Source: Segetibacter koreensis DSM 18137
Lineage (GTDB): Bacteria; Bacteroidota; Bacteroidia; Chitinophagales; Chitinophagaceae
Reading direction: 5' to 3'
DNA: 64,000 bases
NCBI RefSeq assembly: GCF_000374045.1
Contig: NZ_KB893337.1
Location: forward strand, 186,172 to 250,171
Shown here in pieces: positions 56,150 through 64,000 of this stretch. The notes beneath the pieces are model-generated. The model worked only from the letters and a program-made list of their open reading frames with translations. It made no database searches and was not told the origin of the DNA. Each line of letters opens with the position of its first letter. Positions within the stretch are counted from its first letter, which is position 1. Made by a program: the position numbers and the translations under genes.

Positions 56150-57553
56150 TTACTCCAGGATAAACTCCTGGTGCATAGAAGGCATTTCTACTTTTTCAAA
56201 ACCTTTTCGGTTCAGTCTTGCTGCAAGTTCCTGTTGTGCCAGGTATTCACCGTGCACAAGAAAAACTGTTTTTACTTTTTCCGTATCCTGGCATCCAACA
56301 AAACGACACAAGTCATCACTATCTCCGTGTGCACTCATACTTTTTATTTGTCCTACTTCTGCCTTTACATTGCAAGTATCACCAAAAATCTCTACCTGCT
56401 GTGCACCGTTCAACAGCCTGCCTCCCAAAGACGATGGCTGACAATAGCCAGACATCAACACAGCGTTCGCTTCTCCGTCTATGCAACTAAAAATATGATG
56501 TTTCACCCGGCCTGCATCGGCAGTACCACTGGATGAAATAATAACACAAGGCTCTTTATATTCTACCAGTTGTTTGCTATCATCAGCAGTATCAACATAT
56601 TTCAACCCTTTAAACAAAAAAGGATCTTCATCTATTTTCAATATGTTTTGCAAACGGTCATTATAGTCATTCTTATAACTTTTAATTACCTCTGTCGCTT
56701 TTGTGCCCAATGGGCTATCTACAAAATAATTTAATTCAGGCAACCTGTGCTCCAGTTCCAGCTGGTTTAGCGAATACAATATTTCCTGGGTACGGCCTAC
56801 ACTAAATGCCGGAATAATCAGTTTTCCTCCTCTTTTAATACAAATCCTTTTAATCCATTTTTCTAAATTTTCAATTGTACTAAATGCAATATCATGCATC
56901 TTATCTCCGTAGGTGCTTTCTAAAATTACATAATCTGCCTGAGGAAATTCGGCCGGCGGTTGCAAAAGAGCACTTCTGTACCTGCCAACATCACCGCTAA
57001 AAGTAATCGCTGTTGTTTTTCCATTTTCCGTTGCCCTGATATTTATAGCTGCACTTCCTATCAAATGCCCCGCATTGGAATACATAACTTCTACATCTTC
57101 ATCTATTTTTACCCATTCATTGTACTCAATTGTTTCAAACAAAGACATCGCTGCAACCACATCATCCACGGTGTATAGGGCATGACACGCTTCTCCGTTC
57201 GTGGCTCCTCTCCTTTTGTTCATATAATCTGCTTCCGAAACCTGAATTTCCGCGCTGTCATATAACAATATTTCACTCAAATCTTTTGTAGCCTGGGTAC
57301 TATATATTTTACCTGTAAAACCCTCTTTAACTAACTTTGGAATAAGACCTGAATGATCTATATGAGCATGCGATAAAAACACGCAGTATACCCCTTTCGC
57401 ATCAAATCCAAACTCATTGTTTAAAGCATCTGTTTCAGCACCCATCCCCTGAAACATTCCACAATCCAATAAGTATTTTTTTCCGTTGTCTAAAGTCAGT
57501 AAATGTTTAGTTCCCGTAACTGTTCTCGCTGCACCGTGAAAAGATAGCTTCAT
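56150..57553 (-). CDS. MBL-fold beta-CASP RNase/exonuclease-like protein (copy 1)
   Basis: 467 residues. Metallo-beta-lactamase motif HAHIDHSGLIPKL (HxHxDH), GHLIGSAA, SGDVGRY and ESTYGD; beta-CASP motifs FSVGRTQEILY and SSSGTADAGRVKHHI; a final HGEYLAQQELA. This is the family of CPSF/Ysh1-type RNA-processing nucleases. The position usually reading MAEAGR has TADAGR. Cytoplasmic. It is followed 4 bp later by the mgtC-like gene, and the paralogue of identical length lies 244 bp upstream. Confidence 0.9.
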   Translation of the reverse strand: MKLSFHGAARTVTGTKHLLTLDNGKKYLLDCGMFQGMGAETDALNNEFGFDAKGVYCVFLSHAHIDHSGLIPKLVKEGFTGKIYSTQATKDLSEILLYDSAEIQVSEADYMNKRRGATNGEACHALYTVDDVVAAMSLFETIEYNEWVKIDEDVEVMYSNAGHLIGSAAINIRATENGKTTAITFSGDVGRYRSALLQPPAEFPQADYVILESTYGDKMHDIAFSTIENLEKWIKRICIKRGGKLIIPAFSVGRTQEILYSLNQLELEHRLPELNYFVDSPLGTKATEVIKSYKNDYNDRLQNILKIDEDPFLFKGLKYVDTADDSKQLVEYKEPCVIISSSGTADAGRVKHHIFSCIDGEANAVLMSGYCQPSSLGGRLLNGAQQVEIFGDTCNVKAEVGQIKSMSAHGDSDDLCRFVGCQDTEKVKTVFLVHGEYLAQQELAARLNRKGFEKVEMPSMHQEFILE

Positions 57554-57797
57554 AAATCTCTGTTACTAATAAATATAAATAATTTTCCTTTATTCATATT
57601 TTGATAATTATTTTAAAAAATATTTTTTACAACTTATTTTATATACTGGTATTTATTGTATCTGTTTTTGATCCAGGCATGCTTACTATTTAGTATTTAG
57701 CTTGCTTGCATACCACTTGTGCGATCCTCTCTTTACTTAACCGCCAACCCAAATGTTAGCACGAGATGTAACCCCCCAAAAAATGATTATAAGTTCG

Positions 57798-59201
57798 TTA
57801 ATTGCCGAGCGTAAGTGCATAATTCATACCCGGTATTTCTACATCAAATCCCTTTTGCATAAGCTTCTCTGCGAACTGTGTTTGTACATCATATTCCCCA
57901 TGTACAAGAAAAAGTTTCTTTATCTTATTTTGATCCTGGTTAGAGATAAAATGACACAAATCGTTGTAATCGCCGTGCGCACTCATGCCGCCCATTTTAC
58001 CTATTTCTGCTTTTACGATAAGATCTCTGCCATAAATGTCAACCTGTTTCACGCCATTCATTAACTTTCCAGCAAGTGAAAATGGAGAAGCGTGACCAAC
58101 CATAAGAATTGTGTTTTTGGGATCCTCTATGTTGTTTTTAATATGATGCTTTACCCTGCCCGCCTCCGCCATGCCACTTGAACTTATAATAACGCAAGGC
58201 TCATTAAAAAAATTAATCTGCTTGCTTTCGTCAACTGTTTTAATATACTTCAGCCCCTTAAACTTGAAAGGATCGTTGTCGTGAAGCAATACATCCAGCA
58301 ATACCGGGTTAAAGTTTTCAGGATGATTTTCTATAACTTCTGTAGCTTCAAGGCTCATAGGGCTGTCAACAAAATAAGTAAGGGCGGGAAGCTTGTTTTT
58401 ATTCTCCAACTGGTTTAGCATGTACAGCAATTGCTGCGTGCGCCCCACGCTAAAAGCAGGAATTATTAATTTCCCTTTTTTCTCAAGACATGTTTTTATA
58501 ATCCAGCCTAAAAACGCTTCTGCAGAGTCTTTTACTTCCTCGTGAAGTCTGTTTCCATAAGTGCTTTCCAATATTAAATAATCAGCTTGTGGACATTCTT
58601 CGGGCGATTTTAAAATAGCGTCTGCATACCTTCCCACATCTCCGCTAAAGGTGATACGCGTTGTATTTTCGTCTTCCACTAATTGCAGGTTTACAGCAGC
58701 GCTTCCAATGATGTGTCCGGCATCTGTAAAAAGAAGTTTTATTTCATCATCTATACTAACCCATTTGTCGTACTCTACAGTGCTAAACAATTCCAGGCAA
58801 TTTTTTACATCTTCTGTCGAAAACATGGGCTCAAATAGCGGCAATCCTTTTTTTAATCTTTTCCGGTTAATATACTTTGTATCTGCCTGTTGTATCTCGG
58901 CGCTGTCTATTAATAATACTTTACAAAGATCTTTTGTTCCGGAAGTACAAAACACAGTACCTCTAAAACCTTCTTTATATAATTTTGGTATTAAACCCGA
59001 ATGGTCTATATGAGCATGCGATAAAACAAGGTAATTTACTTCAGTAGGATGAAAACCGAATTGACTATTTAATTCATCAGTCTGTCGTCCCATTCCCTGG
59101 AACATACCACAATCTAATAATAGCTTTTTGCCATTTTTTAGTGATATTAAATGCTTGGAACCTGTTACTGTTCTCGCTGCGCCATGAAATGATATTTGCA
59201 T
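57798..59201 (-). CDS. MBL-fold beta-CASP RNase/exonuclease-like protein (copy 2)
   Basis: 467 residues, the same length as its neighbour and alignable end to end (both begin with SFHGAARTVTG and carry HAHIDHSGLIPKL). It has the standard SSSGMAEAGRVKHHI beta-CASP motif and HGEYDVQTQFAEKL. It probably cleaves RNA using two zinc ions. The upstream DUF4442 gene ends 31 bp before its start, so those two form an operon. Tandem duplication with moderate divergence suggests an old event. Confidence 0.9.
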   Translation of the reverse strand: MQISFHGAARTVTGSKHLISLKNGKKLLLDCGMFQGMGRQTDELNSQFGFHPTEVNYLVLSHAHIDHSGLIPKLYKEGFRGTVFCTSGTKDLCKVLLIDSAEIQQADTKYINRKRLKKGLPLFEPMFSTEDVKNCLELFSTVEYDKWVSIDDEIKLLFTDAGHIIGSAAVNLQLVEDENTTRITFSGDVGRYADAILKSPEECPQADYLILESTYGNRLHEEVKDSAEAFLGWIIKTCLEKKGKLIIPAFSVGRTQQLLYMLNQLENKNKLPALTYFVDSPMSLEATEVIENHPENFNPVLLDVLLHDNDPFKFKGLKYIKTVDESKQINFFNEPCVIISSSGMAEAGRVKHHIKNNIEDPKNTILMVGHASPFSLAGKLMNGVKQVDIYGRDLIVKAEIGKMGGMSAHGDYNDLCHFISNQDQNKIKKLFLVHGEYDVQTQFAEKLMQKGFDVEIPGMNYALTLGN

Positions 59202-59232
59202 AAAACCTGGCTTTTATACAAATACTAAAATA

Positions 59233-59724
59233 TCAGGCCTTTATTCTCGCTTTAAAACTCCAGGTAAAATAAAAGTCAGCCACAATTTCTTCCTTCTCAT
59301 TTTTACCTATGCTATGGCATCTTACTGCTGTGGCTTCACCCGTAGATACAGCTTTGTTAATCGCATTACTTACAAGCATTCCATCCGTACAGGTAAAAAC
59401 AATTTTTCCTGTTGCTTTTTTTAAAAAATCACCTTCTGTGTGTACGAGCAACATGCTGACAGCAGGAGTTCTTTTATATAAATAACCAATACATAAAATA
59501 CCAGTGCTTATTTCGGCAGGCATTAAGAGAACAGCAAAATAAACCGAACGAAAAGGATTTTTAGTAAACCAGTTGTACTGAACACTTATTGCAGATTCTT
59601 CCATTTCTAATTTCTCAAGCCTTACACCAGCAAAAAATGCTGCAGGAACTTTTGTTAGCAAAAAAGTTCGAAAGACCAGGGCATTAGCTAGTTTTTTTTT
59701 GAAAGTGAGAAAGTTAGATGACAA
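59233..59724 (-). CDS. DUF4442 hotdog-fold (thioesterase-like) protein
   Basis: 163 residues. The AAFFAGVRLEKLEMEESAISVQYNWFTKNPFRSVYFAVLLMPAEISTGIL segment is characteristic of DUF4442, a hotdog-fold relative of PaaI-type thioesterases. The substrate and activity are unknown. It lies 31 bp before the second beta-CASP gene; a functional link is not evident. Confidence 0.75.
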   Translation of the reverse strand: MSSNFLTFKKKLANALVFRTFLLTKVPAAFFAGVRLEKLEMEESAISVQYNWFTKNPFRSVYFAVLLMPAEISTGILCIGYLYKRTPAVSMLLVHTEGDFLKKATGKIVFTCTDGMLVSNAINKAVSTGEATAVRCHSIGKNEKEEIVADFYFTWSFKARIKA

Positions 59725-59778
59725 GTTAGAAGGTTTAAATGATTTTTATAGAATTTCTCACTTTAGCTTACTACTTAA

Positions 59779-60252
59779 TTACCCTAATTCTTCCAATTGC
59801 TTTTTATAATCAAACCTTAAGTCTTCATGCACTTGCTCTACAAGTGTATTCAGTTTTTTAAGCTGCATTTCGTATAGATTTGATAATGCTTTATTTGTCC
59901 GAAAGCGAATGCCCGAATTATGTAAATTTTTACAGAAGTGAATGAGCATTTCAAGTTCCGACTCTTTTTTTACAGTATGCTTACTATACTTAGCAATTGA
60001 CCTTAATATTTTACGAAGTCCTTTCTTTATAAGGTACATGTTCCCCCTTGGCAAATTCCAAAATCCGTCATTAATTTCCTTTTTAATTTCTTCAACATAT
60101 CCTTCTTCATTATGCGCCTCAAACAGAAGATAACTCAGAAGCTCTTTGTTTTCTTTTTTAAATTTAGCAAGCTTCAGACATAATTCCAACACTGTTTTAG
60201 GTGGAAGTGTCACTAGTTCCTGTTTCAATTCGCTTATGCTTGCTGCTTTCAT
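59779..60252 (-). CDS. Helical protein of unknown function
   Basis: 157 residues, entirely charged and helical (SELKQELVTLPPKTVLELCLKLAKFKKENKELLSYLLFEAHNEEGYVEEIKKEIN...), no signal. It lies 54 bp upstream of the DUF4442 gene on the same strand and diverges from tetR. I have no family assignment, but composition and length are gene-like. Confidence 0.7.
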   Translation of the reverse strand: MKAASISELKQELVTLPPKTVLELCLKLAKFKKENKELLSYLLFEAHNEEGYVEEIKKEINDGFWNLPRGNMYLIKKGLRKILRSIAKYSKHTVKKESELEMLIHFCKNLHNSGIRFRTNKALSNLYEMQLKKLNTLVEQVHEDLRFDYKKQLEELG

Positions 60253-60392
60253 TAATAATATCTTTTTATGACTAAAAAAACAAAAATCATTCTTTCTTGT
60301 AATAATCTGATTATTCTTTAAAAAACAAAATTCATTCTACTATTACCTCCGCCCTATCAAAATGAGAAGTGTTAACACAAACAAAAAAAGTT

Positions 60393-60433
60393 AAACAAAT
60401 ATTTGTTTTAAATTAAACGTTTATTTAGTTTTG
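60393..60433 (+). promoter_or_regulatory. Bacteroidota-type promoter overlapped by two TetR-like palindromes
   Basis: -33 TTTG at 60402-60405, 20-bp spacer, -7 TAGTTTTG at 60426-60433, fitting TTTG-N19-21-TAnnTTTG. A perfect 16-bp palindrome (aaacaaat/atttgttt, 60393-60408) covers the -33 box and a 10-bp palindrome taaacgttta (60414-60423) lies in the spacer. Repression by the adjacent TetR protein would block polymerase. The start codon is at 60454. Confidence 0.8.
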
Positions 60434-60453
60434 CCTCCGAATTTTAAAAAGAG

Positions 60454-61083
60454 ATGGAATATAACGAAAAACAGAAACAGATTTTAGTAACGGCAGAGCA
60501 ACTTTTTTCTACCAAGGGATTTGACGGCACCTCAGTTCGTGACATTGCTGATGCAGCGGGAGTGAATATTGCGATGATTTCCTATTATTTCGGTTCAAAG
60601 GAAAAATTAATGGAAGCATTGTTTGAACAAAGAACTACAAATATTAAAGTAAAAGTAGAAAGTTTACTGAAGGACGATTCCACCACTCCTTTTCAAAAAG
60701 TGGAGATACTTGCTGAAGACATAATAAATAAAATTATGAGCAAGAAACAATTTTTCAAAATTATGATGTGTGAGCAGGTTATCAACAAGAATCCTGTTGT
60801 GATGAATTTAATGTATGACCTGAAAAAAAAGAACCTGGAAGAATTCGGTAAAATTATAACGGACGGCCAGCAAAAAGGGGTATTTAAAAAAGACATCGAT
60901 TTCTTGCTTTTGTATAATATGCTGGTAGGTTCTATATCGCAAATGATGATTACAATTGATCAGTACCGTGAATATAATAATCTTACGAATATTCCTGAAG
61001 AGCAGGTATATGAACAAATCAAGAAGAAATTAAGCGAAAATATTAAAGTTTTATTTAAAGCACTATTAAGTTATGAAGCGTAA
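60454..61083 (+). CDS. TetR-family transcriptional regulator of the efflux operon
   Basis: 209 residues. N-terminal helix-turn-helix QLFSTKGFDGTSVRDIADAAGVNIAMISYYFGSKEKLMEALF, then a helical ligand domain of unconserved sequence (about 60-205). It is first in an operon with TolC-, HlyD- and EmrB-type genes; its 3' end overlaps the next gene by 11 bp. It probably represses its own promoter at 60393-60433 and is released by a toxic compound that the pump exports (inference from arrangement). Confidence 0.93.
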   Translation: MEYNEKQKQILVTAEQLFSTKGFDGTSVRDIADAAGVNIAMISYYFGSKEKLMEALFEQRTTNIKVKVESLLKDDSTTPFQKVEILAEDIINKIMSKKQFFKIMMCEQVINKNPVVMNLMYDLKKKNLEEFGKIITDGQQKGVFKKDIDFLLLYNMLVGSISQMMITIDQYREYNNLTNIPEEQVYEQIKKKLSENIKVLFKALLSYEA

Positions 61084-62419
61084 AGTTTTGGTAGCATCGA
61101 TAATTTTAATGGCAGCGTTGGCAATAGTTCAAACCAATTCATTTGGACAGACTTCGAGGCCGCTGACTATTAAGGAAGCAATCGATCTCAGCATTAAAAA
61201 CAGTAAGAAATTAAAAAACAGCACAGCAAAAATTGAAGAAGCTACAGCAGCTCTACGCGAAGCTGTTCAAAACAGGTTGCCTGCGGTTGGAGTGTCAGGT
61301 TCGTATTTAAGATTGAATAATCCTAACATAGATATAAAGACCAAATCAACTAATTCCGGCGGTAATACTGGGGGTCAAAGCACAGGGAAACCATCTTCGG
61401 CCTTATACGGTATGGCAAATGTTTCATTACCTATTTATGCAGGATTAAGAATAAAATATGGAATAGAATCATCAAAATATTTGCAGGAAGCTGCTAAACT
61501 CGACGCTGATAATGACCGTGAGGCAGTGATTTTAAATACGATAGAGGCATACGAAAATCTTTACAAATCAAAAGCGGCAGTTGATTTGGTAAAAGAAAAC
61601 CTGGAAAGTAACCGTCAAAGGGTAAAGGATTTTACGAACCTTGAGAAAAATGGTTTATTAGCAAGAAACGATTTATTAAAAGCCGAACTGCAGGAATCTA
61701 ATACAGAATTATCGCTTTTAGACGCAGAAAACAATTGGAAACTTGCGAATATAAATATGAATCTAATGTTGGGATTGCCGGATAGCACCTTATTAACTGT
61801 GAACGAGGGTGATTTACAAACAACAACAAACCAATTAAAAGGTGTCGAAGATTACGTACAATTAGGGCTACAAAACAGGAAAGACGTATCTGCTCTTTCA
61901 CTTAGAAAAAAAGCAGCGAATACGGGTGTAAAAGCTGCAAAAGGAGAAATGTATCCCTCTATTGCGCTTACTGGTGGTTACGTAGCAGCCGATATTCCTA
62001 ATGTATTAACGGTTACCAATGCAGTCAATATAGGAGTTGGAGTAAAATATAATCTAAATCTGGGAAAAAATAACTCACAGGTGCAGCAGGCAAAAGCGAG
62101 GGAAAAGCAACTGGAAGCCAACCAGGAAATGCTTGCCGATGCAATTCAGTTAGAAATTAACCAGGCATACCAGAATTACCTGCTCAGCCAAAAGAAAATA
62201 GACGTGTACGAAAAAGCGATAGCGCAGGCCGAGGAAAATTATAAGATTGTAAAAAACAAGTTTGATAATGCTTTGGCAACTACAACTGATTTGTTAGATG
62301 CAGATGTGGCCCAGTTACAGGCAAGATTAAACGGGGCTTTTTCAAAAGCTGATGCTTCAGTAGCATATAACAAACTGTTGCAGACAGCAGGATTATTAGA
62401 CAACACACAAAGTAAATAA
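61073..62419 (+). CDS. TolC-family outer-membrane efflux protein
   Basis: 448 residues with a signal peptide (LVASIILMAALAIVQTNSFGQ). Two outer-membrane-efflux repeats with long helices (LTIKEAIDLSIKNSKKLKNSTAKIEEA; AYENLYKSKAAVDLVKENLESN; and the second copy DVSALSLRKKAANTGVKAAKGEMYPSIALTGGY, then YQNYLLSQKKIDVYEKAIAQAEENY). It forms the outer-membrane duct of a tripartite pump. The start codon lies within tetR (11-bp overlap), indicating co-translation. Confidence 0.93.
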   Translation: MKRKVLVASIILMAALAIVQTNSFGQTSRPLTIKEAIDLSIKNSKKLKNSTAKIEEATAALREAVQNRLPAVGVSGSYLRLNNPNIDIKTKSTNSGGNTGGQSTGKPSSALYGMANVSLPIYAGLRIKYGIESSKYLQEAAKLDADNDREAVILNTIEAYENLYKSKAAVDLVKENLESNRQRVKDFTNLEKNGLLARNDLLKAELQESNTELSLLDAENNWKLANINMNLMLGLPDSTLLTVNEGDLQTTTNQLKGVEDYVQLGLQNRKDVSALSLRKKAANTGVKAAKGEMYPSIALTGGYVAADIPNVLTVTNAVNIGVGVKYNLNLGKNNSQVQQAKAREKQLEANQEMLADAIQLEINQAYQNYLLSQKKIDVYEKAIAQAEENYKIVKNKFDNALATTTDLLDADVAQLQARLNGAFSKADASVAYNKLLQTAGLLDNTQSK

Positions 62420-62447
62420 CACAGCAAAACATAAATAAAGGTTTTTT

Positions 62448-63569
62448 ATGGAAACACAATCAACTGAAAAAAGAGAAACAATTTCAAAAGACGTTGTTCA
62501 GAAGCCAAAACGAAACAAAGTTTTTCCAATCATTTTATTACTGCTGATTATTGCAGGTGCATGGTTTGGAATTAGCAAATACATACACGGCCAGCACCAC
62601 GAAGAAACCGATGACGCACAGGTAGAGGCTAATATCAGCCCGGTTATTCCCCGCGTTTCAGGCTATGTGGCAGAGGTGCGTGTAAAAGACAACCAAAGAG
62701 TGCACAAAGGAGATACTTTGCTCATTTTGGATCAACGTGATCTGAAATTAAAACTTGAGCAGGCACAAGCTGCATTGGCTACGGCCCAAAGCAATCTTGG
62801 TGTAGCAAGAACAACAACTACCGCTGCAAAATCAAATATTGCGACTTCACAAGCATCTATCGGTACAATAAATGCGCAAATAGAGGCAGCGAAAATTAAT
62901 TCGTGGAGAGCTAACCAGGATTACGATCGTTATGCCAACCTGATTAAAGATCACTCAGTTACTCAACAACAATATGAGCAGGCTCTTGCTGCAAAACAAA
63001 CAGCAGAGCAACAATTACGAATATTAGAAGAACAAAAAAACCAGGCTACCTCACAGACAAGTTCTGTAACCAGCCAAAGTGGTGCTACAGCTTCCCAGAT
63101 ACGAGTTGCAGGTTCTATAATCAAGCAACGCCAGGTAGAGGTAGATGAAGCTCAACTTAACCTTTCGTACGCCATCATCACTGCTCCCGCAGATGGATTA
63201 GTTTCTAAAGTAAACGTACAACCCGGACAGTTTTTACAAGCGGGGCAATCTCTGTTTAGTATTGTACTAAATGACGATTTATGGGTTGTGGCAAACTTTA
63301 AGGAAACACAGTTTGATAAAATGAAAATCGGGCAGAAAGTGATTGTACATGTAGATGCTTTTCCCGGTCATGAATTTGAAGCAAAACTTGCTTCTTTCTC
63401 TCCTGCCACAGGTGCTCGTTTTGCTTTGTTGCCTCCCGACAATGCTTCAGGAAACTTTGTGAAAGTTGTTCAAAGGGTGCCTGTACGAATAGAATTTACC
63501 AAAGCTGATGACAGCCTGGTAAAACAACTAAGACCGGGAATGAACGTGGATGTTGATGTGAACCTTTAG
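62448..63569 (+). CDS. HlyD/EmrA-family membrane-fusion protein
   Basis: 373 residues. Cytoplasmic N-terminus, one TM helix (VFPIILLLLIIAGAWFGI), then ETDDAQVEANISPVIPRVSGYVAEVRVKDNQRVHKGDTLLILD (lipoyl half), a Gln/Ala-rich coiled-coil hairpin (about 95-215) and the second lipoyl/beta-barrel part (IITAPADGLVSKVNVQPGQFLQAGQSLFSIV, VVANFKETQFDKMKIGQKV). It bridges the inner-membrane DHA2 transporter to the TolC-like duct. It lies 28 bp after the tolC-like gene. Confidence 0.94.
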   Translation: METQSTEKRETISKDVVQKPKRNKVFPIILLLLIIAGAWFGISKYIHGQHHEETDDAQVEANISPVIPRVSGYVAEVRVKDNQRVHKGDTLLILDQRDLKLKLEQAQAALATAQSNLGVARTTTTAAKSNIATSQASIGTINAQIEAAKINSWRANQDYDRYANLIKDHSVTQQQYEQALAAKQTAEQQLRILEEQKNQATSQTSSVTSQSGATASQIRVAGSIIKQRQVEVDEAQLNLSYAIITAPADGLVSKVNVQPGQFLQAGQSLFSIVLNDDLWVVANFKETQFDKMKIGQKVIVHVDAFPGHEFEAKLASFSPATGARFALLPPDNASGNFVKVVQRVPVRIEFTKADDSLVKQLRPGMNVDVDVNL

Positions 63570-63928
63570 AACGAACAAAACAGTAATTGTTTTTTGATTT
63601 GGAAGGAAAGAGTGTGACAGATTTTAAGTCATTATGATAATGAGGAATAGGTCTACAATTTTAAAAAAAGACTTTTCTGTAGTCGGACCTGAAGAGCTTA
63701 ACTCAACTCCGGTTGTGTCACTCACTGCATCGTTTAGTAATTCTATTGAGCCAGTATGTAGTACAAGAAAAAACGAAAGGCTATATTTTCAGATGATTTG
63801 ATAGTGCAATAGAATTACTAACTGCAGAAGAGTGCGACGCAACTGATGATGAAGATAGATTTAAAGAAGGCTACCTAAAATGCTCTCCTTCAAAACAAAT
63901 AACAAAGAGAATTATATAATAATATTTT
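63570..63928 (+). other. 359-bp gap in the efflux operon with two out-of-frame ORF fragments
   Basis: A 55-codon ATG frame (63634-63801; MIMRNRSTILKKDFSVV...) abuts a second open stretch in another frame (63797-63919; FDSAIELLTAEECDATDDEDRFKEGYLK...). Both look coding by composition and could be one small gene broken by a frameshift. I recognise no family. A weak stem (aaaaca...tgtttt) at 63577-63593 follows the HlyD-type gene. Confidence 0.35.
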
Positions 63929-64000
63929 ATGCAACAGGCAAATTCATTAGTCGAATATGGCGCCAGACGGGTTATTATCACAATAACCGCTATTCTTTGC
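63929..64000 (+). CDS. DHA2/EmrB-type MFS drug transporter, 3' partial
   Basis: Only 24 codons are in the window: MQQANSLVEYGARRVIIT ITAILC (space added). The pattern SLVEYG-x-RRVIITITA is how EmrB-like transporters in Bacteroidota start, and the position after TolC- and HlyD-type genes fits the inner-membrane pump of a tripartite system. The call rests on these two points. Confidence 0.65.
   Translation, partial: MQQANSLVEYGARRVIITITAILC

Overview
The window looks like chromosomal DNA from a Bacteroidota bacterium, most likely in or near the Chitinophagaceae. The evidence is a SusC/SusD pair, a secreted protein ending in a type IX secretion (gliding-motility-type) C-terminal domain, scarcity of Shine-Dalgarno sequences, a TTTG-N20-TAnnTTTG promoter of the Bacteroidota type, and AT-rich non-coding DNA. 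Family placement is inference. I saw no rRNA, CRISPR array, insertion sequence or prophage.

Layout. 1-7950 (+): a nitrate block with a partial outer-membrane porin, a NarK-type transporter, a large nitrate reductase fused to its own FAD and [2Fe-2S] electron-input modules, and a rubredoxin-tailed protein with a sulfite/nitrite-reductase-like half-domain. 8057-12820 (-): an SSS symporter, a tiny membrane protein and a secreted PIG-L deacetylase. 13099-22548: mixed housekeeping and accessory genes (zinc alcohol dehydrogenase, TonB-like proteins, folC, a TSUP exporter, an orphan radical SAM protein, a lipoprotein, an SDR with an altered active site). 22780-26240 (+): a divergent sigma-factor-like protein, then a stress cluster (two DUF2382 proteins and a DUF892 ferritin-like protein). 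26415-28865 (-): a FucP-type sugar transporter and pfkA.

29336-46044 (-) is the most coherent system: an apparent mannoside-utilisation locus. It has a ROK sugar kinase fused to a class I mannose-6-phosphate isomerase, a sugar-porter MFS transporter, a six-hairpin glycosidase-like protein, a GH38 alpha-mannosidase-like enzyme, a GntR/UTRA regulator, SusC, SusD, a Tat-exported beta-propeller and a sterol-desaturase-family enzyme. Two almost identical 28-bp elements (27/28 matches) carrying ATGTT/AACAT half-sites lie about 210-235 bp upstream of the ROK-isomerase gene and of susC, and are the best candidates for the GntR operator. The expected flow is glycan capture by SusCD, trimming by GH38, import by MFS, phosphorylation by ROK, isomerisation to fructose-6-phosphate, then glycolysis (pfkA lies nearby).

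46487-55000: an EF-hand-like small protein, ndk, an nrnA-like phosphoesterase overlapping an FKBP lipoprotein, tRNA-Arg(TCT), ung-plsC, a T9SS cargo protein, a DJ-1/PfpI protein and a small unknown. 55501-60252 (-): an MgtC-family gene interrupted by an in-frame TGA, two tandem MBL/beta-CASP paralogues, a DUF4442 protein and an unknown. 60454-64000 (+): a TetR-controlled tripartite efflux operon (tetR, tolC-like, hlyD/emrA-like, start of an emrB-like gene), with a well-formed promoter overlapped by two palindromes.
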